Shown here in pieces: positions 9,744-20,595 of a DNA stretch of 64,000 nt (the stretch's first letter is position 1; the number at the start of each line of letters is the position of its first letter). The notes under the pieces were generated by a model. That model was not told the DNA's origin, ran no database searches, and saw only the letters and a list, made by a program, of their open reading frames with translations. The stretch is from assembly GCF_023586085.1 (NCBI RefSeq), contig NZ_CP097757.1, forward strand, positions 248,001-312,000, written 5' to 3'. The position numbers and the translations under genes are program-made. The DNA is from Blochmannia endosymbiont of Camponotus sp. (GTDB lineage: Bacteria > Pseudomonadota > Gammaproteobacteria > Enterobacterales > Enterobacteriaceae).

Positions 9744-9959
9744 TTAATATAATCGAACACGTCTTAAATTTTCTCGGGCTAATTTTTTTGCATGACGCTT
9801 AATTGCTGATGCTTTTGCTCGTTTACGTTCTGTAGTTGGTTTTTCATAAAATTCTCTACGACGTACCTCAGATAAAATTCCTGATTTTTCACAAGATCTT
9901 TTAAAACGGCGTAACGCTACGTCAAATGATTCGTTTTCACGTACTTTAATTATTGGCAT
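9744..9959 (-). CDS. rpsU: 30S ribosomal protein S21
   Basis: S21 is a small basic protein of the 30S platform near the anti-Shine-Dalgarno region. The 71-residue product matches the family in length and sequence: it starts [20 protein letters not shown], has [20 protein letters not shown] in the middle and a basic tail ending [10 protein letters not shown]. It is first in the rpsU-dnaG-rpoD operon on the minus strand, 167 bases before dnaG, and is divergent from tsaD as in enterics. Confidence 0.98.
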   Translation of the reverse strand: MPIIKVRENESFDVALRRFKRSCEKSGILSEVRRREFYEKPTTERKRAKASAIKRHAKKLARENLRRVRLY

Positions 9960-10133
9960 ATATTTTTCTCTATTATTATTTATTTTTTCATCTTCTTGTT
10001 GAAGATCATGATATTAACATGATTAAAATAACTATATTTTTACTATTTTGTAATATAACATTAAATATTATGACATGAAATATAAAACTAATGTGAAGTA
10101 TTTTATAATTATTAATTAAATATGGAAATATGT

Positions 10134-11150
10134 ATGCGAGTTTTAGGTATTGAAACTTCATGTGATGAAACCAGCGTAGCTATTTATGATCAATATCAAG
10201 GGTTATTAGTTAATAAAGTATACAGTCAGGATTCGTTACATGCTGACTATGGAGGAATTGTGCCTGAATTAGCTGCTCGTGATCATGTACGAAAAATAGT
10301 TCCTTTAATTTTGTCTACATTAAGGCAAGTTTATTTAAAACCTGAAGATATTAATGGAATAGCGTATACTGCTGGACCTGGTTTGATAGGTGCTTTATTA
10401 GTTGGAGCGACTATTGCTAGAACACTTGCTTATGCTTGTAAAATACCTGCTATCGATATTCATCATATGGAAGCTCATTTGTTAGCGCCGATGTTAGAAA
10501 AAAAAGCTCCTACATTTCCGTTTGTAGCATTATTAGTATCTGGCGGACATACTCAACTGGTATTTGCAAGTGATATAGGAAAATATAAAATATTAGGCGA
10601 ATCTGTTGATGATGCTGTTGGAGAAGTATTTGATAAAATTGCTATATTGTTAGGATTAAAATATCCTGGTGGCGCCTTGTTATCGCAAATGGCTCGACAG
10701 GGTATTGCGGATCGTTATATATTTCCTCGTCCCATGATTGATCGACCAGGTTTAAATCTTAGTTTCTCCGGATTAAAAACTTTTGCGGTAAATACTATTA
10801 TGTCAAGCGCTCATGATGTTCAAACTCGTGCTGATATTGCACGTGCATTTGAAGATGCCGTTATTGAAACATTAGCAATTAAATGTCGTCGTGCATTGGA
10901 TCAAACTGGATTAAATTGTTTAGTAGTATCTGGAGGTGTTAGCGCTAATCATGCATTAAGATCGTATCTTTCAAAAATGATGCGTATCTTAAAAGGAAAA
11001 TTATTTTTTCCTAGTCCAGAATTTTGTACAGATAACGGAGCAATGGTTGCGTATACTGGATTTATTAGACTTAAGGCTGGATTATTTAGTGATTTACCAA
11101 TTTTAGTAAGACCACGTTGGTCTTTAGAATCCCTTCCGAGAATAAAATAA
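10134..11150 (+). CDS. tsaD: tRNA threonylcarbamoyladenosine (t6A) synthesis protein TsaD
   Basis: TsaD transfers the threonylcarbamoyl group to A37 of ANN-decoding tRNAs, working with TsaB, TsaE and TsaC. From the chosen start the product is 338 residues (337 in E. coli). It begins [19 protein letters not shown]; the metal ligands are in [40 protein letters not shown] and [11 protein letters not shown] follow. An ATG four codons upstream also exists, but the family begins at MRVLGIE. The gene is divergent from rpsU. TsaE is also in this window. Confidence 0.97.
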   Translation: MRVLGIETSCDETSVAIYDQYQGLLVNKVYSQDSLHADYGGIVPELAARDHVRKIVPLILSTLRQVYLKPEDINGIAYTAGPGLIGALLVGATIARTLAYACKIPAIDIHHMEAHLLAPMLEKKAPTFPFVALLVSGGHTQLVFASDIGKYKILGESVDDAVGEVFDKIAILLGLKYPGGALLSQMARQGIADRYIFPRPMIDRPGLNLSFSGLKTFAVNTIMSSAHDVQTRADIARAFEDAVIETLAIKCRRALDQTGLNCLVVSGGVSANHALRSYLSKMMRILKGKLFFPSPEFCTDNGAMVAYTGFIRLKAGLFSDLPILVRPRWSLESLPRIK

Positions 11151-11181
11151 TTGCCATAATTATTATTAGCAATATTTTATA

Positions 11182-11769
11182 TTAATTACGCCAAATACGT
11201 TTTTCTTGATGATTCCATAGTCGTTTAATATTGACAATATGCTTGATTAAAACTAAAGAAGATATTATTATCGTTGGAAGTGAATATTGGGGTTGAAAGT
11301 ACCAAGTATAGCAAGGCACGATTAATGCAGAAATAACAGCACCTAATGAAGAATATCCAAAAGATAGTACAGTTAATAACCAGGTACTTATCATGATGAT
11401 GGAAAGATTAACGTTTATTGTAGTAAGTGCTCCAAATGCGGTAGCCACGCCTTTTCCTCCATAAAATTTGAAAAATATGGGGTACATGTGTCCTAAACAT
11501 GAAAAAATAGCTGTAATTCCCAAGGAATTAGATGAAATTTCCAGATAATAGCCTAACCATATTGGAATTGCACCTTTTAATACGTCGAATAATATTACTA
11601 GAATTGCGATTTTATAGCCTGCAATACGAAAAATATTAGTAGCACCGGGGTTTTTAGAACCAAAATATCTTGGGTCTGGGATATCTAATATTTTGCATAT
11701 TAAAATAGCGCTAGATATTGATCCTAACAAATAAGCAGATATTATTATTAAAATAGAAATAAGAGTCAT
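11182..11769 (-). CDS. plsY: Glycerol-3-phosphate acyltransferase PlsY
   Basis: PlsY is an inner-membrane enzyme that uses acyl-phosphate to acylate glycerol-3-phosphate, the first step of phospholipid synthesis. The 195-residue product (205 in E. coli) shows five to six hydrophobic segments and the family motifs LLGSISSAILICKI near residue 15, SKNPGATNIFR near 38 and YGGKGVATAFGAL near 105. The C-terminus KRLWNHQEKRIWRN matches but stops before the charged tail of the E. coli protein. It converges with tsaD and diverges from folB, the same order as in E. coli. Confidence 0.96.
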   Translation of the reverse strand: MTLISILIIISAYLLGSISSAILICKILDIPDPRYFGSKNPGATNIFRIAGYKIAILVILFDVLKGAIPIWLGYYLEISSNSLGITAIFSCLGHMYPIFFKFYGGKGVATAFGALTTINVNLSIIMISTWLLTVLSFGYSSLGAVISALIVPCYTWYFQPQYSLPTIIISSLVLIKHIVNIKRLWNHQEKRIWRN

Positions 11770-11896
11770 AAGTCATTCTTTTTCGATGTGTAGTGAGTGA
11801 TTATTATATAAGATTAATATATAGTGTATTTTTTACATCGTTAGTATTATTTTAATAAATAATTTATTTACATAAATTGAATATCATAACATATAA

Positions 11897-12256
11897 ATGA
11901 ACATTCTATTTATAGAACAACTAACAGTGATGGCATATATAGGTATATATGATTGGGAAAAAAAATCTTTACAAAGGTTAATTTTTGATTTGCAATTGTC
12001 ATATGATACTGCAGTTTTCTTAGGTGGAGCAAGTAAAACATCCTATGTAGATTACACTCATGTAAGTCAAACAATACTTGATTTAGTAAGTAAAAAATAT
12101 TTCTATTTAATAGAAGATGTTGCTAATTTAACAGTAAACACGTTAGTAAAAAAGTTTTGCGTTTATTGGATTCGTGTAAAAGTGAGTAAGCCTGGAGCAA
12201 TTCGCGGTGCTTCTAATGTTGGTGTATGCATCGAACGAAAAGTGGATATTTATTAA
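11897..12256 (+). CDS. folB: Dihydroneopterin aldolase
   Basis: FolB cleaves 7,8-dihydroneopterin to 6-hydroxymethyl-dihydropterin in folate synthesis. The 119-residue product (122 in E. coli) begins MNILFIEQLTVMAYIGIYDWE, where the YDWE glutamate is an active-site residue of the family. It keeps VDYTHVSQTI, EDVANLTVNTL and the C-terminal VKVSKPGAIRGASNVGVCIER with the conserved lysine. With folP further along, it suggests that part of a folate pathway is kept, although FolP has an altered key residue. Confidence 0.96.
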   Translation: MNILFIEQLTVMAYIGIYDWEKKSLQRLIFDLQLSYDTAVFLGGASKTSYVDYTHVSQTILDLVSKKYFYLIEDVANLTVNTLVKKFCVYWIRVKVSKPGAIRGASNVGVCIERKVDIY

Positions 12257-12433
12257 ATCCTTAAAATAAGATTAGTTGCTTAAGCAAGCGTATGTGTATC
12301 TATTTTAGATCAAATAAATTTTTTAAATAAATACAATTTTATTCTATATGTTGAAAACAATGCGGCAGTTTATCTTTTCAATTATTTATATTAAATTAAA
12401 TGTTATAATTATGTTGTTTATTTTGGATTATTA

Positions 12434-13258
12434 ATGTTAGACGTACGTAAATTAATTATTTCATTGATTCTGGGGGTCGTGGAGGGTTTAACAGAATTTC
12501 TTCCTATTTCTTCAACAGGCCATATGATGCTAGTGGAGAGTATTTTTCATTATATGGAAGATTCAGAAAAAACTTTTACTGTGATTATTCAGCTAGGTGC
12601 TATTTTATCTATAACAATAATGTTTTGGAATAGATTACATAGTATGAGTGTAGTTTGTATGAAAAAAATGTTTGTTAAACAACATTATGGCAATAATCAT
12701 TTATGTATTCGACATATATTATTAGGGACGTTTCCTGGGGTGATGTTGGGTTTAATTTTTTACAAAGAAATTAAATTGATTTTCGGGTTAACATATATTA
12801 TGTATGGATTAATAATTGGTGGAATATTTTTATTAATTGGGGAATTATGTTTACTAAAAGGACCGCGTGTATCAGAAATTGATAATATAACGTATGTGCA
12901 ATCTTTTTTAATTGGATGTTTCCAATGTTTAGCGTTTTGGCCAGGATTTTCTCGTGCTGGAGCTACTATCGGAGGGGGTTTATTGGTTGGATTAAATAGG
13001 CGTATATCATTAGAATTTTCATTTTTTTTAGCAGTTCCTATTATATTTGGTTCTGTAGTATTAACTTTATACCATTGTGGATCTTCTATTAGTACAACGG
13101 ATGCTTTGTTATTAATTGGCAGTAGTATAGTGGCATTTGTTATAGCTTCACTTATTGTGAGATGTTTTTTAAAAATAGTTCAAAATATTTCTTTAATTCC
13201 TTTTGCTATATATCGATTTTTGTTAGCTGGAGGAATTTATTGGGGATTAATAACATAA
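12434..13258 (+). CDS. uppP: Undecaprenyl-diphosphate phosphatase
   Basis: UppP (BacA) dephosphorylates undecaprenyl pyrophosphate in the membrane to recycle the lipid carrier for peptidoglycan. The 274-residue product equals the E. coli length (273). Both catalytic motifs are present: EGLTEFLPISSTGHMML near residue 18 and FWPGFSRAGATIGGGLLVG near 170. About eight hydrophobic helices are visible. GGA lies seven bases before the ATG. The folB-uppP-cca order is conserved with E. coli. Confidence 0.97.
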   Translation: MLDVRKLIISLILGVVEGLTEFLPISSTGHMMLVESIFHYMEDSEKTFTVIIQLGAILSITIMFWNRLHSMSVVCMKKMFVKQHYGNNHLCIRHILLGTFPGVMLGLIFYKEIKLIFGLTYIMYGLIIGGIFLLIGELCLLKGPRVSEIDNITYVQSFLIGCFQCLAFWPGFSRAGATIGGGLLVGLNRRISLEFSFFLAVPIIFGSVVLTLYHCGSSISTTDALLLIGSSIVAFVIASLIVRCFLKIVQNISLIPFAIYRFLLAGGIYWGLIT

Positions 13259-13513
13259 TTAACGTTGATGTTTTTAAAATAGTTGTTAATAGATTACATA
13301 GGAGTTAAGAATGAATTTATATATTTCGGATCTCACATAATAAGACTAGCGTTACATATACAATAATTTATATATCTATATGAAAATTTTTTAGATAATT
13401 TTGGTTATGCTAAAATCAGATGTTGTGCATATCTAATAATTGTTTTTTAGTTTGGATTGTGTATTTCAAGTTATTTTACTATTTGTAGTTTTTACAATTT
13501 TTATATTTAAATA

Positions 13514-14740
13514 TTATTTGTTTTTATTTTTCCAAATGTTTAACGCATGCAATCGTCTAGCCTGTAATTCTTTACTTATATTGATTCCAGTAAATCCGTC
13601 TTCAATAATATCTGCAATGCAAATTTTTTTAGTAATAGAAAAGGCTGTGTGCAAAAAATTTGTTTGATTGTATAAATAATCGTTGTGATTTGTATATCTT
13701 AACGTATTAGATTGACTAATTAAAATGATTTGTTCTAGTCTCTTGGGGCGTCGCCAACAATCAAAAACATTAAATAATTTCATTAACATTTTTGGTGTTA
13801 ATGTTTCAATATTATATAAATAATCATGATATTCAGAAACAATTTTTGCAAAATTACAAATTTCATGTGGTATTTTTAATCTATTACATAAATTGTTAAT
13901 TAAAGGAACTCCTGATTTTCTGTAATCATGATGTTTAATGCGTTTTTTTTTATTATTAAGAAGAGTTGGTTTTCCTAAGTCACGACATAAAATAGAGAAG
14001 CGCACATTGATATCATCTGTTAGACAAGCAATCTTAGTAAGCATCATCATAGTAAGATTCTCAGTGTTTATTGGTGTATTCTGCTGTACTAAATCAGGTG
14101 TATCAAATAGTGTGTTGAATTCAGGAAACAAGATTTTTAATGCTCCGCAATGATGCAAAACTATAAAATATATTTGTGGATTATTTGTAATTAAAGCTTT
14201 TTTTGTTTCAATCCACACACGTTCTGGAGATAGAAATAACAATTCATGAATCATTTGTTGCATTAGCATTAGTGTTTCTGGAGCTATAGTAAAATTCATA
14301 TGCGCGAACCGCGCAGCAAATCGAGCAACTCTTAATACTCGTAGAGGGTCTTCGTTAAATGTATGAGAAACGTGCCGTAATAATCGTAATTGTATATCTC
14401 GTCGTCCATGATATGGATCCACAAGATTGCCATGTGTATCATAGGCCATAGCATTAATAGTTAAATCTCTACGATATAGATCTTCTTCAATAGTGACCGA
14501 CGGATCTGTATGACAAGTAAAACCAGTATAGCCTCTACCGGATTTTCGTTCAGTACGTGCCAATGCATATTCTTCGTGATTTTCTGGATGTAAGAATACT
14601 GGAAAATCTTTTCCAACTTGCTCATAACCATTGCTTAACATTTCTTGAGGACTAGATCCTACTACTACCCAATCTTTTTCTTTAATTGGTAGTTTTAACA
14701 ATGTGTCTCGTACGGCGCCACCTACTAAATATTTTTCCAT
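13514..14740 (-). CDS. cca: CCA tRNA nucleotidyltransferase with degenerate HD domain
   Basis: Cca adds or repairs the 3' CCA of tRNAs; since no tRNA gene in this window encodes CCA, it should be essential. The 408 residues (412 in E. coli) start MEKYLVGGAVRDTLLKLPIK. They keep the nucleotidyltransferase core KDWVVVG, EEDLYRRDLTINAMAYD and NEDPLRVLRVARFAARF. The C-terminal HD phosphohydrolase domain is changed at its metal-binding positions. LCHDLGK of E. coli is LCRDLGK here (Arg253), the upstream His of TGIHTLMT is Asn, and HHGHG is HHDYR. Transferase function is therefore expected, but phosphatase/phosphodiesterase activity is not. Confidence 0.96.
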   Translation of the reverse strand: MEKYLVGGAVRDTLLKLPIKEKDWVVVGSSPQEMLSNGYEQVGKDFPVFLHPENHEEYALARTERKSGRGYTGFTCHTDPSVTIEEDLYRRDLTINAMAYDTHGNLVDPYHGRRDIQLRLLRHVSHTFNEDPLRVLRVARFAARFAHMNFTIAPETLMLMQQMIHELLFLSPERVWIETKKALITNNPQIYFIVLHHCGALKILFPEFNTLFDTPDLVQQNTPINTENLTMMMLTKIACLTDDINVRFSILCRDLGKPTLLNNKKKRIKHHDYRKSGVPLINNLCNRLKIPHEICNFAKIVSEYHDYLYNIETLTPKMLMKLFNVFDCWRRPKRLEQIILISQSNTLRYTNHNDYLYNQTNFLHTAFSITKKICIADIIEDGFTGINISKELQARRLHALNIWKNKNK

Positions 14741-15235
14741 TGTGCAATTTTTTAATTAAATGATCTATATTTTGATATAGGAGATATATAAATTATACAT
14801 ATATTTTATGTGATGTTGATAAATTAGAAAATAAAATTATTTCATATGTCATATGATTTTTTATATAAAATATAATGGATTTGGTTTTGTTGTTATTAAT
14901 TGTCTTACATAATAAATTAGTCAAATAATTATTCTAATAATAATAATAATAAAATTAGTTCGGATATATAAAATTGTATGTGGTATAAATAATTTTAAAT
15001 ATAAGAACATTAATACCTGCTTTTTAATTTAATATAAAATTCTTATCTGCAAACTTTTTTGGGAGATATACGATTCATTGTAATTTAAACACAATGCCAT
15101 AAAACACTAGGAATTATTTATATTTGTAGATTTTAATTATTTACTAAATAATTTAATATATTATTTTTGTTATTAACTTAATGTAAAATTAATCATGTTT
15201 TTATTTATTTAATCAGAATATATTTTAAGTAAATT
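14741..15235. other. Spacer between cca and hldE
   Basis: These 495 AT-rich bases lie between divergent cca and hldE and hold no recognisable gene. A short TAA microsatellite occurs at about 14935-14952. In E. coli the neighbours of cca and of hldE differ, so this is a junction between two ancestral segments. Promoters for both genes should lie here but none stands out. Confidence 0.55.
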
Positions 15236-16669
15236 ATGACTGTTATTTTTCCAAATTTTTCTAAATCTAGTGTGTTAATTGTAGGAGATGTTATGTTAGA
15301 CCGATATTGGTATGGGTCTACCGATAAAATTTCTCCAGAAGCACCTGTTCCGATTGTTAAGATTAATAAAATTATAGATAGACCGGGCGGAGCTGCCAAT
15401 GTTGCTATGAATATTGCTGCTTTAGGTGCTCAACCAAGATTATTAGGATTAACTGGGGTTGATGAAGCGGCCAACATTTTAAAAAAACAACTTGATAAAT
15501 CAAATGTAAAATGGAATTTTATTCCGATTAATACATGTCCTACTATAATTAAATTACGAGTCATGTCACGTAATCAACAAATTATTAGATTAGATTTTGA
15601 ACGATATTTCCATAATGTTGATACTACAAAATTGCTTAAACAAGTTGAATTTTATTTACCCAAATATAAAGTATTAGTATTATCTGATTACGATAAAGGC
15701 TCTTTAAATAGTATAGAAGAAATTATTAAATTAGCACGTTATATTAATATACCAATTATAATAGATCCTAAAGGTATGCAGTTCTCTCGTTATAAAGGTG
15801 CTACTTTATTAACTCCTAATATATCAGAATTTGAATCTATAGTAGGATTTTGTCGCAATGAAAAGACTTTAATAAATCGTGCTCAGGAGATTATAATTGA
15901 TTATAATTTATCAGCTTTATTGATTACACGTTCTGAACAGGGTATGACTTTATGTACACGGAATGCAGCTCCGTTACATTTTCCAACTCAAACAAAAGAA
16001 GTACATGATGTAATTGGCGCTGGAGATACAGTAATTGGTGTGTTATCAGCGGCATTATCTTCTGGTAATAGTCTAAAGAAAGCATGTCTTTTAGCTAATT
16101 TAGCTGCTAGTGTGGTAATAAAGAAATCTGGTACTTCTACTACTAATTTAAATGAAATAAAAAGTATTATAAATAGCCATGCGTACACCAATTTGCCTTG
16201 TGGCATATTAGATGAAAAGACGTTAAAACAAATAATATCTTTAGTTCATAATAAAGGTGAAAAAATAGTGATGACTAATGGTGTATTTGATATACTACAT
16301 CCTGGGCATATAAGTTATCTAACCAATGCTAAAAAACTTGGAGATAGATTAGTTGTAGCTGTAAATAGTGATGATTCAACAAAACGATTAAAAGGCGAAA
16401 CAAGGCCTATAAATACTTTAGAGAAACGTATGCTTGTATTAGCTGCTTTATCAGTAGTAGATTGGGTAGTTCCTTTTCATGAGGATACGCCTGCAAGATT
16501 GATTGAAAATTTGTCTCCAGATTTTTTAGTAAAAGGGGGTGACTATCACGTTTGTGACATTGAAGGAAGTAAAGAGGTATTCAAAAATGGAGGAAAAGTA
16601 CATGTATTAAATTTTAAAACTGGTTGCTCTAGTAGTAATATTATTAATGCTATTAGGCGGAAAAATTAA
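15236..16669 (+). CDS. hldE: Bifunctional heptose 7-phosphate kinase / heptose 1-phosphate adenylyltransferase
   Basis: HldE makes ADP-heptose for the LPS inner core. The 477 residues equal the E. coli protein. Residues 1-320 are a PfkB-type kinase: [11 protein letters not shown] near 20, [16 protein letters not shown] near 45, and the C-terminal kinase signature [14 protein letters not shown] near 262. Residues 340-477 are the cytidylyltransferase-like domain with [16 protein letters not shown] (the HxGH motif), [13 protein letters not shown] and [10 protein letters not shown]. The Thr before GAGD in E. coli is Ile here. No strong ribosome binding site precedes the ATG. Its retention implies that the cell still builds a core-containing LPS. 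Confidence 0.97.
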   Translation: MTVIFPNFSKSSVLIVGDVMLDRYWYGSTDKISPEAPVPIVKINKIIDRPGGAANVAMNIAALGAQPRLLGLTGVDEAANILKKQLDKSNVKWNFIPINTCPTIIKLRVMSRNQQIIRLDFERYFHNVDTTKLLKQVEFYLPKYKVLVLSDYDKGSLNSIEEIIKLARYINIPIIIDPKGMQFSRYKGATLLTPNISEFESIVGFCRNEKTLINRAQEIIIDYNLSALLITRSEQGMTLCTRNAAPLHFPTQTKEVHDVIGAGDTVIGVLSAALSSGNSLKKACLLANLAASVVIKKSGTSTTNLNEIKSIINSHAYTNLPCGILDEKTLKQIISLVHNKGEKIVMTNGVFDILHPGHISYLTNAKKLGDRLVVAVNSDDSTKRLKGETRPINTLEKRMLVLAALSVVDWVVPFHEDTPARLIENLSPDFLVKGGDYHVCDIEGSKEVFKNGGKVHVLNFKTGCSSSNIINAIRRKN

Positions 16670-17554
16670 AATAATATAAATTAATTACGAACGATGCATT
16701 TTTATCATGATGGTAGAGCAGAATACAGTAAATGTTTGGGTAATGAAATGTGGGTATTGCAACTGATGTGTAAGCCTCAAATATAATACAAAAAATATAT
16801 TAAAATGATAGAGACCCTTACCATGAGTGGGCAGTATTTATAATTATGTAGTTATGCTAGGATTTATTTTTTAGTTTTATTTATTATCAAAAATTTTTTG
16901 TTATTTTAATTTTATTAAAGTTCATATTTACGTTAGCCGTAATGTTTTAATAATTTATTTTGTTATATATCTTGAACAAAATTCATAGTTGTAAATCAAT
17001 TTTTCATTGATTTATATAATATATATTAATTACCTAAAGATATAGTAATTATTGAGTTTTGCTCTTTAAATTATATGTAAAATATTAAATAATTTTAGAG
17101 TAAATTCATGGGAATAGTATAATAAATCATTAATTTTTAAATATTTAAAATAATTAGTGTTTTTAGTTATTTTTTGATCACTTAAACATTAAATTTAGTA
17201 GCTGGTATTTTAATATAAATTTAAGCGCATATGGTGAGTGTTATGTAACATGTTTTATGAACATAGTGTTTTAGTTTATTTTATAAATCCGATATAATTT
17301 TAGGCTAAGATGATTTATTACATACATAAATTGTATTGTTATTATATTATATGTATAATGTGTAGTACTGTTGGTATAGTTTTTAAATAGTGTTTTAATG
17401 TGATTTTGATATTTATAACGATAGTATAACCAAGGTCACTGTTCGTGATAAATTTTAATTTATAAATATTTGGTTTTACTGAATTATAGTTTTGGTTTAT
17501 ATCTAATTTTTCCCTTGTTGCATAAATAATGGTATTAATTAGGATTAAATTATC
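16670..17554. other. 885-bp spacer upstream of ribB, no FMN riboswitch seen
   Basis: No gene or tRNA is recognisable. Free-living enterics carry an FMN riboswitch (RFN element) in the ribB leader, with conserved blocks such as GGGCGAAATTCCCCACCGGCGGT. I looked for these blocks over the whole spacer and found none, so the riboswitch appears to be lost. The AGGA at about 17542 is the ribosome binding site of ribB. Confidence 0.6.
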
Positions 17555-18199
17555 ATGCGTCGGCAGAGTTTTTTATCTGAATTTGGTACTCCTATGGAGC
17601 GCGTCCAAAATGCATTAGAAGCATTGCGTAATGGTCGTGGTATTTTAGTAATGGATGATGAAAATCGTGAGAATGAAGGTGATATGATATTTGCTGCAGA
17701 AAATATGACAGTTGAACAAATGGCATTAGCTATTCGTTATGGCAGCGGAATAGTTTGTTTATGTTTGACAGAAGATCGATGTAATCAGTTGAATTTACCA
17801 ATGATGGTAGAAAATAATAGCAATCGTTATGGTACTGCTTTTACTGTTACTATAGAAGCAGCAGAAGGTATAACTACTGGAGTTTCAGCTGCAGATAGAT
17901 TAACTACAATTAAGGCTTCTATAGAAGATAATGCAAAACCTTCCGATTTGAATCGTCCTGGCCATGTTTTTCCTTTACGCGCCCAAAATGGTGGGGTTCT
18001 GGCTCGTATTGGACATACAGAAGCGGCTATAGATTTAACTTCATTAGCTGGATTGAGACCATTTGGAGTATTGTGTGAAGTAACAAATAAGGATGGAAGT
18101 ATGGCGCGTATATTAGAAATTGTCACATTTGCAAATAAATATACGATGCCAGTTCTCACTATTTCAGATTTAATAACTTATCGCATCAATATAACTTAA
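17555..18199 (+). CDS. ribB: 3,4-dihydroxy-2-butanone 4-phosphate synthase
   Basis: RibB converts ribulose 5-phosphate to dihydroxybutanone phosphate for riboflavin synthesis. The 214-residue product (217 in E. coli) carries the catalytic acidic loop [17 protein letters not shown] near residue 35, [17 protein letters not shown] near 68 and [20 protein letters not shown] near 132. The monofunctional form is present, with no fused GTP cyclohydrolase II. AGGA lies nine bases before the ATG. The gene stands alone between two long spacers. Confidence 0.97.
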   Translation: MRRQSFLSEFGTPMERVQNALEALRNGRGILVMDDENRENEGDMIFAAENMTVEQMALAIRYGSGIVCLCLTEDRCNQLNLPMMVENNSNRYGTAFTVTIEAAEGITTGVSAADRLTTIKASIEDNAKPSDLNRPGHVFPLRAQNGGVLARIGHTEAAIDLTSLAGLRPFGVLCEVTNKDGSMARILEIVTFANKYTMPVLTISDLITYRINIT

Positions 18200-18440
18200 T
18201 ATATGTAAAGCTAACTTTAGCCGTTTATGGACTTGGAAATATTTTAATATATTAATAATGAGTAATTATTGTTAAATACAATGAATGATAATATATTTAG
18301 TTCAATTCATTTTTAGTATATTTAATAGTATTATTTATATAGTAAATATTTTATATTCTATAAATAGAATATCTATATGTTACGGACGAGGTTGGTGTTT
18401 TTATTAAAAATTTATATTCTGATACTTTCAGAGAGAGAAA

Positions 18441-19181
18441 ATGCTTGCTATTATACGTATTGTTTTAGTTTTGATATTGTCAGTTATTATTTGTGTATTC
18501 GGTATCGTTTATTGTTTATTGAGACCACAGCAGTCATACCACTCTGATTTTTTTGGTCGTTTATTTGGGAGCATGGCTCCTATTTTTGGTATTACAGTTA
18601 AGATACGAAATTTTTCAAATAATCCATTACCTAAGAATTGTATATATATTGCAAACCATCAAAGTAATTATGATATGGTTACAGTAGCTCGTGTTGTACA
18701 GCCGCGTACAATAATAGTCGGTAAAAAGAGTTTACTATGGATTCCATTATTTGGTCAATTATATTGGTTATGTGGCAATATATTAATTAATCGGAATCAA
18801 AGTTCTAAATCTCATAATATTTTAATAAAAATAGCTAAATCTATTAGAACACGCGATATCTCTATTTGGGTGTTTCCAGAAGGTACGCGTAGTTTTGGAA
18901 AGGGATTATTACCGTTTAAAATAGGAGCTTTTCATGCCGCAATTTCTGCTAGAGTGCCTATTATACCTGTTTGTGTTTCTAATACTGCTAACAAAATAAA
19001 ACTAAATCGTTGGTCTAATGGTTTAGTAATTGTTGAAATTATGACACCTATCGCAACTCAACAATATGAACCTAATAGAATACGTGGTATGACTAAATAT
19101 TGTTATGAAGTTATGAAAACAAAAATAGATGCGTTGAATCAAGAAGTAGTTGAATTTGAAACACAGGTACTCGGTCATTAA
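18441..19181 (+). CDS. plsC: 1-acyl-sn-glycerol-3-phosphate acyltransferase
   Basis: PlsC makes phosphatidic acid, the step after PlsY in phospholipid synthesis. The 246-residue product (245 in E. coli) starts with a hydrophobic membrane segment (residues 4-28). It has the catalytic HX4D motif in IANHQSNYDMVT near 73, GKKSLLWIPLFGQLYWLCGN near 98, FPEGTRSFGKGLLPFK near 145 and VPIIPVCVS near 172. A GA-rich ribosome binding site precedes the ATG. In E. coli plsC lies near metC in the same region, and metC follows here on the other strand. Confidence 0.97.
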   Translation: MLAIIRIVLVLILSVIICVFGIVYCLLRPQQSYHSDFFGRLFGSMAPIFGITVKIRNFSNNPLPKNCIYIANHQSNYDMVTVARVVQPRTIIVGKKSLLWIPLFGQLYWLCGNILINRNQSSKSHNILIKIAKSIRTRDISIWVFPEGTRSFGKGLLPFKIGAFHAAISARVPIIPVCVSNTANKIKLNRWSNGLVIVEIMTPIATQQYEPNRIRGMTKYCYEVMKTKIDALNQEVVEFETQVLGH

Positions 19182-19383
19182 ACCAGCGTTGTACAAAATA
19201 ACTTGCAAATTGTATTACAGATAATTCTCAGCAGAGAAGTCAGCCGTATTGATTATTTTATGGTTAACAGAATATTATATATGTAATGTAATAGCCGTAC
19301 AGTAATGTACAAACTTATATTTTATGTGATCATAATCATTTTTATGGTAATGAAAGCAAAAGATTTATATAGCATTTATGATA

Positions 19384-20571
19384 TTACAAATTAATACGAC
19401 TAAAACCATCTGATAAATCATGAATCAGATCATTAGGATGTTCTAATCCTATATGCACCCGAATCAATGTTCCTGTAAAATCTAACGTTCCGGCTGGACG
19501 TATGCAGCGCAGTTCTTCTACTTGATTTACTAAAATTAAAGATTCAAATCCGCCCCAGGAATATGCAAGTTTAAAATACTTAAGGTTGTCAATAAAACTA
19601 GATAATTGTAAATTGTTTAAACGTTTCTTCAGAATAAATGAAAATAATCCACTGGATCCGCTAAAATCTCTTATGAAATATTCATGTCCTTTACATGTAG
19701 CTAAAGCGGGGTGATTTACTCGTTCCACTGCTGGATGTTTGGCTAACCAATGAGCAACATGAAGTCCATTTTCTTCATGTTGCTTTAATCTAACATATAA
19801 AGTACGTAGTCCTCGTGCTGCCATATAAGCAGTATCAGCATCAACCATTTGACCCATTAAATAAGATTGTTCTTGTAATTGGTCCCAACAACGTGCATTA
19901 GAAACTGCAGTTCCTATCATGGCATCAGAATGACCTGTAATATATTTGGTACCAGATTGCAAGGAAATATCCACTCCTATATCTAGTGCTTTTAAAAAAA
20001 CTCCTGCTGACCAAGTATTGTCTAATAATATAATGATATCTGATTTTTTTTCACGCACTGTTTTAACAATATCGGGGACATTTTGTACCTCCATAGTTAT
20101 TGAGCCTGGCGATTCTAATAAAATCAAACGGGTGTTATGTTGAATGAAATTATAAATATCACTTCCAATTAATGGGTCAAACCAAGTAGTACACACGTCC
20201 ATTTTTTTTAAGACATGTTGACAGAATTTTTGAGTTGGTTCATATGCTGATCCTGTCATCAATATATGGTCTCCTGGCTTTATAAAAGAAAGTATTGCAT
20301 GAGTAATTGCCGCTGTACCGCATGGGTATAACATACAACCAACGCCATTTTCTAATTCAGTCATGGATTGACGTAAAGAAAAATGAGTGATAGTCCCATA
20401 TCTACCGTAGAATAATGTATCAGTTGTATTATAATTCTTAATAGCTTGTTTTTTTTGTTGAATAGAATTAAACACTACCGAAGATGTTCGTTGAATGATA
20501 GGGTTAACTGCTCCGTGTGTATATTGCTTGTCTCTTCCAGAGGTAACTAGTTTGGTTTCAAATTTTACCAT
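19384..20571 (-). CDS. metC: Cystathionine beta-lyase
   Basis: MetC is a PLP enzyme that splits cystathionine to homocysteine, ammonia and pyruvate in methionine synthesis. From the chosen start ([20 protein letters not shown]) it is 395 residues, the E. coli length. Motifs include [50 protein letters not shown], the PLP-lysine segment [18 protein letters not shown], and SGSSGLFSF. An in-frame ATG eight codons upstream (20595) has a slightly better GAG-containing leader, so the longer form cannot be excluded. Retention suggests methionine provisioning to the host. Confidence 0.95.
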   Translation of the reverse strand: MVKFETKLVTSGRDKQYTHGAVNPIIQRTSSVVFNSIQQKKQAIKNYNTTDTLFYGRYGTITHFSLRQSMTELENGVGCMLYPCGTAAITHAILSFIKPGDHILMTGSAYEPTQKFCQHVLKKMDVCTTWFDPLIGSDIYNFIQHNTRLILLESPGSITMEVQNVPDIVKTVREKKSDIIILLDNTWSAGVFLKALDIGVDISLQSGTKYITGHSDAMIGTAVSNARCWDQLQEQSYLMGQMVDADTAYMAARGLRTLYVRLKQHEENGLHVAHWLAKHPAVERVNHPALATCKGHEYFIRDFSGSSGLFSFILKKRLNNLQLSSFIDNLKYFKLAYSWGGFESLILVNQVEELRCIRPAGTLDFTGTLIRVHIGLEHPNDLIHDLSDGFSRINL

Positions 20572-20595
20572 AATTACTGCATTACATTGATTCAC

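Noticed and set aside
13440..13667. 75-codon plus-strand ORF overlapping the cca 3' end
   Set aside because: Hydrophobic because it reads T-rich sequence; overlaps cca codons and lacks a ribosome binding site.
14935..14952. TAA repeat tract
   Set aside because: Short microsatellite typical of AT-rich spacers; no function inferred.
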